A stretch of DNA of 64,000 nucleotides from Incurvaria masculella (taxonomy: Eukaryota; Arthropoda; Insecta; Lepidoptera; Incurvariidae), in assembly GCA_946894095.1 (NCBI GenBank), contig OX335645.2, positions 17,507,001 through 17,571,000 of the forward strand, written 5' to 3'. The notes beneath the pieces were generated by a model that saw only the letters and a list, made by a program, of their open reading frames with translations, did no database searches and had not been told where the DNA came from. Made by a program: the position numbers and the translations under genes. Shown here one piece after another: positions 43,462 through 55,053 of the stretch (positions are counted from its first letter, which is position 1; every line of letters starts with the position of its first letter).

Positions 43462-44595
43462 TGGTTGTGTTCGAGCAGACTGCTCAGAGCCATTCGGTGC
43501 AAGGAGCAAGAAAAAGCGTTTTGGCTAACAGAATGGCAGGGATTTCAGGTAAGAGTGAGTTCAAGTTCGGGAGTGAGTTAACCTAAAAATAGCTGGCAAA
43601 TATATTATTATTTAAATAACGGAACCGTAATTTACACTTCCAACGTATTTACGGGACGGACCAGATTTTTACCTAACTGTAATGATGTTAAGGAAGTGTG
43701 GAAACATTAACTATTTAAAAAAGTGAGTTGACATTTAGTGCCGAATTCGAACTCACTCTTCCCCTGAATAGATCTCCAGTTTCGTGTAGCTACCTCGGTC
43801 GTTTTCATTGATCATAGAACCCTTCGGAATCATTCATGTTTGTACCACCTCTCCGAGCTGGAACGCGGAAACGGAGCAAGATCTGTCAAGTGTCACGCCA
43901 GCAATCAAATAGCTTACAGCCGTATTCAGAGTGGGCGGACTAACTTTAATACGCTGGGCTAAACCGGATTTTGCATGGTTTGGCATTACGATTGTTACAA
44001 TTTACGTTATTTCAAGGTGAATTTCGTTTCGACTTGAAACAAAGATTGGAATTAAATGCTTTAGATGGAAATTGCTTGATTTTGCGCGTTTGTATAATTG
44101 TATTAGAAGGATTTTAGTTGTGTAATATCAAAGTGACGTTCATCTCAGAGCATGTAGTCCCAGTTTTCACCTAAATTGGCGTTTACGGCAAACCGATGGA
44201 TTGGCGTTTTCAAATGTATGGAGAAATTGAAGAGCGCGCGCAGTGGGCGTTAATAGAAATAATATTTGCGAGACCGAGTTTGATTTGACAGCTTACTCAA
44301 CGTTGCCGTAAATACGTCGACGTTGCCGTATACGCTGACTCCGCGTTTTCATATAAATTGGAAGACCGAGTTTGAATTTGACAGCTTGACGAAGTAATAC
44401 CACAGAATATCTAGTAAAAACTTGTATGGAGTTTGACGTTTTTACGGAAAACGCCAGTCGATCGGTTTGCCGTAAACGCCAATTTAGGTGAGAACTCAGA
44501 ATGACCACTCTAAAGTGTTTTAGTTTTGGCGTTTGGGCTGGAGCGTTGCTCTGAGCCGTTCTGCCTGATTCCGTAGAGTAACGGACAAAAACCCA
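43462..44595 (+). repeat. Dispersed repeat R1, copy split by insertions between La and ast
   Basis: Blocks at 43462-43545, about 44004-44160 and 44512-44595 match the 27975-28305 repeat. The gap at 43546-44003 is of unknown origin and that at 44165-44499 is the CCAATTTAGGTG MITE. Confidence 0.55.
44165..44499. mobile_element. MITE with CCAATTTAGGTGAGAAC ends, upstream of ast
   Basis: The left end CACCTAAATTGGCGTTTACG and right end CGTAAACGCCAATTTAGGTG are inverted over about 35 bp including ATCGGTTTGCC. A related copy lies at 19164-19413. It interrupts another dispersed repeat. Confidence 0.75.
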
Positions 44596-44896
44596 AGTTT
44601 TTCTGATTTATGGTCTGTATCATTTCTTGGTGTGGTTTGTGTTACAATCACCACTAGTATTTTCCCCAAAGAGTTCGGAAAAGCAGAGCGCTCCTAACAT
44701 TTTCCTCTATTCTATATTGATTTATGATTTCCGTCAAATTATTATATATTCTATTATCTATGACTAGTATTATATTTATTCTGTTTGTAAACCTCAAATT
44801 TACAAAACCATCAAAGATTTCTGTTGACATTAATTTCTTGCTCCGAAATTGTGAAGGTTGACGGATTGCAAGCTACTGAAAACCAAAGATTTCACC

Positions 44897-47077
44897 ATGG
44901 GCGTCCGCGGGCTGACCACCTACATAACCTATAACGAAGACTTGTTTTTGAAGGATTTTCTGTTGCACGACTGTAGCCTTGTGGTAGACGGCCACAGCTT
45001 GTGCGCTCAGCTCTACCGCAGCATGAACTGTTTCTCTGCATTCGGGGGCGACTACGACAAGTTCGCTGCATCAGTGAGGAGGTTCTTCCTCAACCTCCGT
45101 CGTTGTAATGTCTCAAGTTACGTACTGTTCGACGGAAGCCACGAGAAGCGGAAGCTGCGCACAGCGTTCGGTCGGTTGCGCTCCAAACTGAGCGGGGCTG
45201 CCCGCCTGTGCCCTAGTAACCAGGCCAATTTGCAGATATTCCCCCTCCTCCTGCGTGACGTCTTCAAGGAAGTGCTGGTTGACCTGAAAGTTCCTCACAC
45301 GGTTTGCGAGTTTGAGGCGGACGATGAAATAGCTGCCCTGGCTAGGCACCTCGACTGTCCTGTTCTGAGTTATGATTCAGACTTCTTCATCTACAATGTT
45401 TTGTATGTACCATTCAACACATTGAATATTAAACCTGTCAGTTACGAGGAAGATGGAAAGAGAATTCAGGCTATGGAGTGTAAAATTTATAGAGTTGAGA
45501 ATTTTGTTAACCACTTTGGTGGCTTAAAAGAAGATCTCCTGCCTTTGTTCGCAACACTGCTGGGCAATGATTATGTTGAGAAAAAGGTTTTTAAGAATTT
45601 CTTTTCTCATCTGAAGTTGCCAAAGTCGCGCAAGAAAAAAAACGATCAACAGAGAAGTATTCAGGCTCTGCTAGAGTGGCTAAGAAATGAAACATTGGAG
45701 TCGGCGGTGGTCAAAATTATCGGGAGACTGAAAAAAGTACAAAAGCATCACGTGCTGATGATTGTCAAAAAAACTTGTAATGGCTACAATCAAAGAAATT
45801 GCAATTCACTTAAATATTTTAATTTGGAGCCAGATTCAAATGCAGACTCAATCCTGTTAAATGTTGAAGACTTCAAGGAGATGGATGTGACATCTGATGA
45901 GGAGATCGATGAAGAATCTTCTACCGATGACACAACTTCAGAGTGCTCCAGCACAGCAGATGACATCCAGACTGACACAACCGAATTAGAACTGCCTTCT
46001 TGGATTGTAACGGGAATAAGAAATGGATCAATTCCCCAGCAATACATAAACCTGTATACTCATGCCCTCTATTTTTGCATTCCGCAAGCAGAGAACTACA
46101 CAGATGAAGATTCTTTCCTTGCCTGCCTTCCCCTGTTGAGGTACTCATTTGATATACTCACCAACTTTTCAGCGGGCAGCCTAACTTATGTTGGTAGAGA
46201 AGGCACTCAGTATAAAAAAATCGATGTCCCCACAGAAATATCACTAAAACCACCCTTTGAACGTAAATCGAGTCCTTTGGAAGATGGAAAGTTGCCGGAA
46301 TATTTCAATTATTTTCTGAAAATTCAACTTCCCGGATTAGAAGTTACCAATATTGAAGTACTGCCGAGCAACTTCAGACTGGTAATGATTGCCGTTCTTT
46401 GGTGGGTCAAGCACTGTCAGGTTTCGTTACCTCAAATTTACTCGATATTTTTATCGTATATCATGCTAGAAATCGTAGATGAAAAGATCGGTACATTTCG
46501 TGGAGATTACTACTTTCAAAATAAGTATGGGAAAAAATTGGAGGAAATAAGGAAAAAAATGAGTGCTCAAATAGACTTTGATAAGTCACAGTTATTCTTG
46601 AATAAAAATAAAGTTGTTTATGAGGACTGCTTGGTCGCAGCAAGTGCAATGCTCAAACTTTTTGAAATAGACAATGAATTAAGGAAAAAGCCTAAAATAT
46701 TCGACATACGAAGAATTCATGGTTTTGCCCAATTCCAGTGTTGTCTGCAGCAATGTAATTACCTAAATACTCTGTGCAATTGTAAGTATGAGTCAACAAA
46801 ATTTCATAAAACTTTTAATGGAACCTTGGCTTATAACATTTTAAATATACTTTATGATCGTGCAGAGCCGATGGTATTCGTTGAACAATATCTAAAGGGT
46901 GCAGACTCAGTGATTGTATTTTTCAAGAGTTTGTGTGAAGTTTTCCATGAGAACATGATGAGCATAGGCGGAACGCTAGTTGTCCCACGAGGGAAAGTAA
47001 GAAGAAGGGGTCGCAGGCGAGGACCCAAAGAAATGAGTTTTTTGTGTGAAGCTTTCGAATCAGAGGTAATTATTTAA
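44897..47077 (+). CDS. ast: Asteroid / ASTE1 homologue, XPG/FEN-type nuclease fold, single exon
   Basis: The frame starts at ATG 44897 in a strong context (CACCATGG) and gives 726 residues. MGVRGLTTYI at the N-terminus is the XPG-N signature of Asteroid. Likely metal-binding acids remain: D31 (VVDGHSL), D79 (VLFDGS), E138/E140 and D143 (CEFEADDEIA), D160/D162 (SYDSDFF), plus GNDY in the helix-hairpin segment. An acidic Ser/Asp/Glu stretch (about residues 335-375) and an Arg-rich end (KVRRRGRRRGPKE) follow. Drosophila Asteroid acts with EGF receptor signalling in eye development, and human ASTE1 has been linked to trimming of DNA overhangs in shieldin-dependent repair. A TTG 39 bases upstream is in frame but not a credible start. 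AATAAA lies just after the stop at about 47080. The gene is divergent from La. Confidence 0.94.
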   Translation: MGVRGLTTYITYNEDLFLKDFLLHDCSLVVDGHSLCAQLYRSMNCFSAFGGDYDKFAASVRRFFLNLRRCNVSSYVLFDGSHEKRKLRTAFGRLRSKLSGAARLCPSNQANLQIFPLLLRDVFKEVLVDLKVPHTVCEFEADDEIAALARHLDCPVLSYDSDFFIYNVLYVPFNTLNIKPVSYEEDGKRIQAMECKIYRVENFVNHFGGLKEDLLPLFATLLGNDYVEKKVFKNFFSHLKLPKSRKKKNDQQRSIQALLEWLRNETLESAVVKIIGRLKKVQKHHVLMIVKKTCNGYNQRNCNSLKYFNLEPDSNADSILLNVEDFKEMDVTSDEEIDEESSTDDTTSECSSTADDIQTDTTELELPSWIVTGIRNGSIPQQYINLYTHALYFCIPQAENYTDEDSFLACLPLLRYSFDILTNFSAGSLTYVGREGTQYKKIDVPTEISLKPPFERKSSPLEDGKLPEYFNYFLKIQLPGLEVTNIEVLPSNFRLVMIAVLWWVKHCQVSLPQIYSIFLSYIMLEIVDEKIGTFRGDYYFQNKYGKKLEEIRKKMSAQIDFDKSQLFLNKNKVVYEDCLVAASAMLKLFEIDNELRKKPKIFDIRRIHGFAQFQCCLQQCNYLNTLCNCKYESTKFHKTFNGTLAYNILNILYDRAEPMVFVEQYLKGADSVIVFFKSLCEVFHENMMSIGGTLVVPRGKVRRRGRRRGPKEMSFLCEAFESEVII

Positions 47078-47139
47078 CAAATAAAATTAATTATTTGTTT
47101 AATGGTTTTGTTTAAATATGGTGTATTTATATAGATTGT

Positions 47140-47227
47140 CAGCCTCGGTTGCCCAGTGGTGCGACGCATTGCGATTCAATAAGCTTGGTGAAGCCCCTCT
47201 GAATGTGGTTGGGTTCTGGATGGGTGA
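47140..47227 (+). repeat. 5S-type SINE, left part (split by the hAT element)
   Basis: Starts CAGCCTCGGTTGCCCAGTGG and runs to GGATGGGTGA, where the hAT element begins. The rest resumes at 49163. Confidence 0.78.
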
Positions 47228-48661
47228 CAGGGCCCGATCTAGGGGGGGGGGGGCAAGCCGGGCATTTGCCCAGAGCGGCAAAAAATGAGGGGCGGCAAAA
47301 CTGACTTATTCCTATCTTCCAACCTAGCCATTCGCCATCCACCACCCAAGTTGGCTGGTTGAGAATTTTATGTGCCACCTGCCATCCTACTTCAGGTTGG
47401 ATAGCGGAAATATTTAATGAATTATTTTAGTTCGAAAGAAAGAAAGAAAAAGTAGGGATCCGCAAAAAGTACCGATACCTGATTAGTATCGATACTTTCA
47501 TTTCGATAAATAGATATTCGTAAAGTAGTTCTTTTTACTGGGCTCTTTCTACAATTAATGAGTCCTTGCTTCACGGTCGATTATACATACATACATGTCA
47601 CAATCCTTAAAACCAAAATGTTAGAGGTTAATGTCAGGGCCATTATAAATACATAGGTAAGATGCACAATGGAAAAATGATAAAGTTGAAAGGTACATAA
47701 CTACGTTGATAAAAAAATATATCAATCCATTCAGTAGTTTCTGTGAAATTCCTTAAAAGACAGACAATATACTTACTAGTTGTGGGCGTTTCCACTGGTC
47801 TTCGATAACGTTAGTAACTGTTATTGCTGATGCCGATAGCCATTTGCGGAAACTGTTGCAAAAATAAATGAAAAAAAAACTCCCTCTCCCTCCCCCCCCC
47901 TTATTTTTTTTTTGGCTGCAGTAACCTGTATTCTACAGGTCACTGCACTCGAACGAAACTGCACTGAACAAAAATCAAAATCAAGAAAGAGGTTTTGTTA
48001 CTATGTAGTTATCGCAAACAATTAAGAAGTCAGACTTTTTATCCTCGACAAAATAATCCCCAGAAATAATATAACACAAATGATAAATAAACGTAATTAT
48101 CATTTATTTTATATGCCTATTAGCATTTATAAATACTAATCGTTGGACTTTATCTGTAAGCAAACCACAACGGCGCGCGGTCGTTAACAATGTAGCCCAC
48201 TTGCTACATTATTTTATGTTAACAGCTCTTTGACTACAGTGCGCACTGCGCGCGCGCATTACAGTTTCGGCGGTAACCGGTGGTAAAGAGTTGCCGGCTA
48301 CAAGCCGCAACGAAGTAATTATTACTATTACTCGTAACCCCAGTTACGAGAGTCGCCGGCTCCAAGCCGGTTACAGCTACATTGCGCGAGCGAGACAGTC
48401 GCGGCTGGCGGGTCGTTGCGTCTAGACGTCTCGCAACCTACGGGCTTTCGTTGGCGCGCCGCGTGCGCGATCCAGTGCGCTACAAGAAATGTGTAGCGGC
48501 CATACTGCTCTGCGTAAAATGAATACTTCGTTTTTACACTGGTAACAGTTATACGAACCCATTTCTCATTTCTCGTCCCACGACTAATACTTACTAACAT
48601 TAAAACACTCATCAACTTTCGTATCTAGGTAAGTAAATATTTTCGTACTAAGCAGGTATGT

Positions 48662-48968
48662 CGCTTATTCCAAGGAATGTGACATGTATGTATGTATAAT
48701 CGACCGTGAACCAAGGACACATTAATTGAAGAAAGAGCCCAGTAAAAAGAACTACTTTACGAATATACTGCAAGGCTGGTTTATGGGTATACAGCCTGTG
48801 GCGAAATTGGTAGACGCAATACCCGCGAATGGTATGTTTTGCTGGTTCGGGTCCAGCCTTGCAGTATATTTATAAAGTAGTTCTTTTTACTGGGCTCTTT
48901 CTTCAATTAATGTGTCCTTGCTTCACGGTCGATTATACATACATACATGTCACATTCCTTTCGTATAG
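48662..48968. repeat. Near-palindrome with about 100 bp arms enclosing a tRNA-like loop
   Basis: The left arm (48662-48780) and right arm (48853-48968) are inverted copies, with shared blocks TACATACATACATGTCACAT, AAAGTAGTTCTTTTTACTGG and CCAGCCTTGCAG. Single-arm copies of the same sequence occur at 7721-7833 and 47514-47607. The loop is a tRNA-like sequence. Confidence 0.8.
48792..48864 (+). other. tRNA-like sequence in a palindrome loop
   Basis: The D arm (48801-48817, GCG/CGC around AAATTGGTAGA), a perfect 5 bp anticodon stem (48819-48823 with 48831-48835), and a perfect T arm (GCTGG/CCAGC around TTCGGGT, 48841-48857) fold as a tRNA. Boxes A (TGGCGAAATTGG) and B (GGTTCGGGTCC) are present. 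The D arm resembles bacterial/plastid Leu tRNAs. The acceptor stem pairs at only about 4 of 7 positions, position 33 is G rather than T, and the variable loop is short, so it is probably not a working tRNA. Confidence 0.45.
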
Positions 48969-49162
48969 GTACTTCTTCAGAAGGCCCAATAGACTGACGT
49001 GAATATTATAGGTAGGCATAATCCCAACAAATCATGTATTATTTTTATGTTGGTACTTGTATACTATACAAAACTAGCTCATGACTTATATGGTTTTGTG
49101 TACATAAAGGGCGGCAAAAATGATCTTTGCCCGGAGCGGCTAAATAGCTAGATCGTGCCCTG

Positions 49163-49452
49163 ATGGGTGACCATTTTCAACCGTTGAGGCTGGCCGTGGT
49201 TCGGATTTCACGTAAAACTCTAGGTCCCCTTCCTTACTTACTAGATGGTAGGGTTAATCCTGCTCGGGTCTGTACCATTGCATTGAATAAACGCTGATTG
49301 CAGCAACATTGTTGGTGTTTTCCATCCAGTTCAATGTAGCCAAGCAAGATAAGGAAGGTCCTGGCATGGCACCTAATTCCCATGTGGTGAGTTAGACCAA
49401 TATCTCACAGTCAGTCTGGTATTAGTCATCCATGACCAGTTACATAAAAAAA
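49163..49452 (+). repeat. 5S-type SINE, right part
   Basis: Resumes at the duplicated ATGGGTGA, then GGCTGGCCGTGGTTCGGATT, the shared body and a short A run at 49445-49452. Confidence 0.78.
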
Positions 49453-49755
49453 GGTTTGCATTTGTTTGCATTAATAATGCAGGTCTTTTATTGACCTACC
49501 CGAAATATTTCTTATTTCGAAATTAATTTAAACTTTTTACCTCCCTTTTCTTTTCTCTTCCTCAGTCACGCGTTTTATCATTGGGGCAAGGTGAGGGACT
49601 TGAATACATCTGACCTTGGAGACTGTGGAATTTAGCCAAACAATAATTTGTTGCTGGAAAGAAAATAACCGACATTAAATTTAAATGTTTGGTCTAATAT
49701 AAGCTCACATTTTGTTGAACTAAGAATGCTGCATGGGTGTCGCCCGAAGGATTGG

Positions 49756-49995
49756 TTTTTTTAATGTGACTGGACTTAGATGGCTAACACCACACCTACT
49801 GTAATTTAGCCCAATACGCCTCATAGCAAGTAGGTGGCATGCCAGGACCTTCCTTATATGTGTTACAATGAACTGGATGGAAAATACGAACAATTTTCAA
49901 TGCCGCTTCGACCATCGTTATTTCAATACGATGGTACAAACCAGGGCCGGTATAACCCTACCAGCTAGTAAGAAAAGAAGAGGACCTCCATGATC
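49756..49995 (-). repeat. SINE body copy, head missing
   Basis: Shares GGTGGCATGCCAGGACCTTC, AACTGGATGGAAAATACG and GACCATCGTTATTTCAATAC with other copies. It ends at the body-head junction. Confidence 0.6.
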
Positions 49996-51539
49996 GGCTC
50001 TTAGACATGAACGGGAAGAAATGTGGTAGGCCCAATTGTATTCTTTTTCTTTTTCAAGAGGAAATAATAAGGATTGATTATCTTGAATTCTTGAGCGGTC
50101 GTCTCCTTGTGTCCTATTATGCGCACCAAATCGGAATACGAAAGATCCTTGTCACACTAAACACTACTGGTCGAATTAAAATGTGCGTGCATTGGTTTAA
50201 TAGACCATGATGTTAGATTATGTTAATTAGCCCGTTCATTGAGTATATGTCAAAGTGGAAATGTTTAAACTAGTCAAATATAAACCAGTCACACACATGA
50301 AGTAGTTTAAGATATTGATAAGTTGGGTGGGTTGTTTATGAAAATTGGCGACTGTGGGTCCCATTTGGGGGCGCGCTGGATAGAACATATTCTTCTAATC
50401 TGATGTTCCATAGTATGGGCTTTGATATTCTGTTTTGGCTTGAAAAGTTTTACACTATTGTTTTTCTATAATAAAGTAACAATTTGACCAACAGCTGGAG
50501 ACTGGCAATTCTTTATTATAAATACTATGTCGAAAATTGTATAATTCCGATTAGGTAAGTTGCTTATTTTTTTATGTTGTAGGTAACTATAACCCTATTA
50601 ATGTAGTTAACCCTGTTCATACAGGTGATTGGAAATTTGGCCCAGGGGTCTCAAATCAATTGTATTATTTGTATGTGTTTGTAAATGTTATTATTTGTAT
50701 TGTATTAAGATTTTTTTTTAATATACTGTACTGTTACTAAAAAGTGATAATTGTAAAATAACTACTCATTCTGGGCACTTCCCAACCAAACAAGAAAAAT
50801 ATGGAGCTTGTGTGACAGCTTATGAAATTATTAAATCCTTACCATAATTTGTATGCCACGTGTCATCCTTTTTTTTGTAATCCTATTTGTTTTAAATAAA
50901 TGTTGTTGTTTTAACACATGCCATTTATGACCTTTTATTTCTGAGACTGGATATTTTGAATGAATACTTTTTTTAAAGTAGTATTTCATTTATCAATATC
51001 AGTAAATCGCTGATGAAATGCCATGGAGTAGTTATTTTTAGTGATGGTACAGGACATTTAAAAAAAATACTTAAATAACTCAAAAACTATTGATTTTAGG
51101 CCCCTGTTTCACTGGGCCCAATGTGTTGCAAATTAGCTTAGAAGAATGTATCGAATTTCCAATCATTCTGTATATTTACCTGCTTACAAATCCCCTAATG
51201 CGAGACAAGATATCTCATTGGTTACCTCGTTATAATCGGCCAAATATCTAACTATAATCATTTGATTTTTGGGCAACGGACTCTTGGATCCTGAAAAGCA
51301 GAGCTATAGATAACAGTATCCTTGGCAGCTCTGAAGAATGCAGATAAAGCATCCGCAGATGGTGTTGGTGAGGCCTTCGCACCGACCAATGAGAGCTGCG
51401 CAAAGCCTCCGTCGCTGGTGCACTGCGCGGCGCCGCAGGCGAAAGTGGCTCCCACCCCCGCCATCAAAATAATTCATTGCTAGTTTGCCGCGCGCTGTCG
51501 TGATAAGCAGTCGTCGGGCGGTCCGATAGGGTTTCGAAG

Positions 51540-51702
51540 ATGATAGCGGTGTTCGCTTTAGCGGCGGTCGGCGCGATTGCGCTCGTGTTCTTCCTGATCG
51601 ATTCGTTGTGGTCTGTGGCGCAGTTTCTGAGCGCATATCTGATGCCATTCTTTCTACCCAATCAAGTCCAGACGCTCAGCAAGAAATACGGAACATGGGC
51701 AG
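51540..51702 (+). CDS. First coding exon of a HSD17B12/HSDL1-like short-chain dehydrogenase
   Basis: ATG at 51540 begins MIAVFALAAVGAIALVFFLI, a membrane helix. It is followed by a second hydrophobic stretch, then LPNQVQTLSKKYGTWA and one base before GTAAGA (phase 1). The end matches the residues just before the VVTGATDGIG cofactor loop of very-long-chain 3-ketoacyl-CoA reductases (spidey/HSD17B12) and HSDL1. Those enzymes reduce 3-ketoacyl-CoA or steroids with NADPH at the endoplasmic reticulum (HSDL1 is mitochondrial and inactive). The Rossmann exons were not found in the next 12 kb, so intron 1 is long or the gene is broken. A GC-rich presumed promoter/5' UTR lies at about 51350-51539. Confidence 0.75.
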
Positions 51703-53926
51703 GTAAGAGATTACCCGAGGCCCGGTCACAGGCGGGTAGTCTGTTTCAAAATGCTCCAGTAAAATGAGTCTACATTATGAGAGCCCTCGAAAATATATTG
51801 ATCGATATTGCTATAATTCCTAGCGGTTTGGATTGCGCTTCACATCAGGGAGGCGTATATTCGATACCCGGCCAGTTTTTTCGTTTAGTAATACCTACGA
51901 ATGGATTTCGATTGTCGTGAATTAGAAGGAAAACATCTAGAGGAATCCTACCACTTTCGTTGGTGTAGGGCTTTCTAGGCTATTTAAATCGCTAGATGCC
52001 ACAGCAATGGGCTCGCCACTCATTATGTGTGCCTAAAATATATTTAGGCGAAATGGTTGACGTTGGGTTTAACCTCTGGGTACCTACTCTGAGACCGAAT
52101 TACGCTGCGCGGGAGCCAGAAATGTCACCCTGTATGAGGTTTGTGTTAAAATATTTAAAGTTAATTTGATTATCACTTATCAGGAACGGTTTACATAGAT
52201 AACCAGATTTCGGTGCTGTTGTGTAAATGAATTGTAGTGTTTTCAAATCTTATCCGGTCGATTTATTACTAGTCAATGTATCGTGGGCCTTATTCAGATC
52301 CACGGATCACATACTACATAGATACCTAATTGGTTTAATTGTTTTTAGATTAATAGTATGCAGAACGAAAATAATAGCTCCTCTCTGGAGGCATCGATTG
52401 CACGAAGTACCGTCAGGGTAGGGTGCGGTAGACGGTTGGCTCCACAATACACAAATTACACAATTCTATCGCACGCAATACTATTGGTGGGGTCGCTCTG
52501 ACCTTTCAAAAGTTGAACGGAAGGTCAGTAGGTTATCTGCTTGAAGTTGCTTGTACTGCACATGCATCCGAGCTATTTAATTTTACATAATTGAATGCAT
52601 GCTTACCGCACTAGGTGGACGCAAGGGCAATCAATATTCACAACGTAGAGCAACATTTAGATTTTTCATCACGACGTTGGGTTAACCTTTAGAAGATCAC
52701 GAAAACGAGGAATTTTCGAATGAGCAAGGAGGCAAAGGTGAGGTCGAAACTCGTTGGACCTTTGGGCAGGCATCATTTAATATTTTAAACATACTAACTA
52801 GTGAATTTCCTATTTTAATATTATTACAATTTATAAATACAGGTACTGGGGAATGGAACTATTGTAATAATTCGTAGGCTCCAGTCTAGATGCTAGGTAT
52901 TTTTGAAAAATACTTTTGTGATAAAATATCCATATAACTATATAACAATACAACAATAAACATATAATATTTAGATAAGCGATCCAGGATTATCGCGCGT
53001 TTGAGGAGCAAGGCCTGATGCTCCACGTTTCGAGCCACACATATGCGTTCGTAACGTGCCTACCTTCATCGCAGCAGGCACGTTCTCCTGAAGATGAAAT
53101 CCACGTGAGGCTCCGAAACGTCCAGTAGGCCTAATATTGGATTTCGTGAAGAATCTTTCAGAATGGAGGTTTTCAGTCGAGAAAACAGCTTTTTTGGCGC
53201 ATGTAAAAGCGATTTTCTCGACGGAAAGATTCCGGAGCACGTTATTTCAATGATTCAATGTTTTCCGTCGATATAATCGCTCTGACAGCCGCTATAAATA
53301 CGGTTCCTGCGATTGAAAGATTACTCTTTCCTGAGCACTGAATTCCACGAATAAGCCTATGTAGGTACTGCTTTAAAACTACACGGCCAACATGCGATTT
53401 CCGTTTTCTTTCTGCAAACTCTGGAGTCTTTTCGTAAATTCCCTCCCAACATCAGACTTAAAACTTGAAAAACTCGAAGCAGAATTGTCTATTTTGGAAT
53501 TCTTGAAAGATAAGTATTATTTTATTTTCAATAAACGACATTTTCTGTTGATGCCGTCGGAATACATCCTAAGTACTGATCAAGCAGATTGACCGGTACC
53601 TTGTAATTAATCGTTTTCACCGAAGCTGCTGTGTCATTTTCGTATTATTACCATAGATAAACGAAGTCCACTCGAATGTGTCGAATGTGAACATCGTTTA
53701 GATCCAAACCTATTCGGCGACGACGATGATTTAGAAACCTCTTGGACTGGAGCAAGGTCAAGAGTTTCGCGCTCAATTAAGCTAGGAAAACCGCCGTGGA
53801 CTGAGGTCATGTTGGATCCCGAGGCCACAACGTTGATTCCACACTGAAATAAAGTTTGGAAAACAACATTAATCTCGTCTGTCTTCACATGCTTCAATGG
53901 GGTTTTGGAATACAGATCCTGAAGGG

Positions 53927-54062
53927 CAAGTCCGCTAAAAAATAACTCCACTTTCGATCGTTAGCGCTGTGAGATAACCCCGGAATCACACAAAATTGTG
54001 CTAAATTGTGTGTTATCTCATATGCCTAAGGCTCGATAGTGACCAATGAGCGGACTTTGGCT
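53927..54062. mobile_element. Palindromic MITE related to 23474-23614
   Basis: Ends AAGTCCGCT and AGCGGACTT with GAGATAACCCCGGAATCACA inside, as in the 23.5 kb element. Confidence 0.55.
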
Positions 54063-55053
54063 TCAGTAGGCCTATTTTTGGAACCCCGTGTTCAGGATCC
54101 GGTAATATTTTAGCCAAGAAAACATGTTTTGTAGCTCTTTTCAAAGCGATTTTCAAAGCCTGCAGAAATTGCCGGCTGCGAAGGAGTCGGCGTGACGAAG
54201 TTCGGTTACGTCCACAGGTTCCGTCTGTTGTTCCGAAGGTAAAACCGGCAACTCTGTTGGCGTCAATTTCAAGCAAAAAGTAAAATATTTCTTGTGCAAG
54301 CAAGGATGGCCACGATTTTATAGTGAGATAAGAATAGCAAATACCTTTTTACCGAGGTTGCAGTAAAAAGGTATTTGCTGTCGAAATTTGACAGAAATTG
54401 GTCTCCATTTTGTCTCAATTCCGGTGCAAGGACAAAGTAAATATATTACTTAACCTACATCTCTTTTTCCGAACAGGGTCGTATTGGTCTCACATAGGAA
54501 AAAAATTGTAATTTTATAATTTAATTGATACAAAAATATGTAATATTTTTGTTAAGTAGGACATCAATAGAATCGATTCTTAAGTTTAGGTTGGTGGATT
54601 TTTACAGTTAGGTACATCCTTATGGCAACACATTCATTGTTTTCCATCTGTCTGTATGTTTGTCTCAGATCAGACATTTCGACTTCTATCAGGGCTAATC
54701 ATGTTTTTTGCTCTCAATTGTCTATTTAAGGAAATCACTGGTACTTTATTCGATCGCATTTGTAGAAAAAAAAAATTATACAAGATTCTTGTGGTGTGAT
54801 GTGTACCATAATGATCTTTCTGTAGGTAGGTCTAGGTAATTGACGATGTCATTACATATCAATACCAATCGTTGATTCGTACCACGAATGATGAGATGGT
54901 GCAAACTCGCACGATGTTTGGCCGCAAATAAAGAATTGCACTAGTCTTCCTTCACAAGGCCATTTCCGCAATGCGGTCACGCATCTTCAGCTTCGAGACG
55001 GTCTCGCTCGATCAATCTTCTGTAGTCTGGTGGTCGGTAACGGTCTGGGAGTT

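Larger units (their letters stand above)
47228..49162. mobile_element. Non-autonomous hAT-like element inserted in a SINE
   Basis: The 1935 bp element starts CAGGGCCCGATCTAG and ends CTAGATCGTGCCCTG (inverted, one mismatch). It is flanked by the 8 bp target duplication ATGGGTGA at 47220-47227 and 49163-49170. Eight-base duplications and CAGGG ends fit the hAT superfamily. The target is the conserved GGATGGGTGACC of a 5S-type SINE, which resumes exactly after the insertion. Inside are a G run, a GC-rich stretch (48160-48480) and copies of another foldback repeat. No transposase frame was seen. Confidence 0.85.

Noticed and set aside
44858..44896. Upstream TTG start adding 13 residues to asteroid
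   Set aside because: The ATG at 44897 has a strong context and gives the conserved MGVRGLT start.
48792..48864. A working tRNA gene
   Set aside because: Poor acceptor stem, G at position 33, and location inside a nested transposon palindrome.
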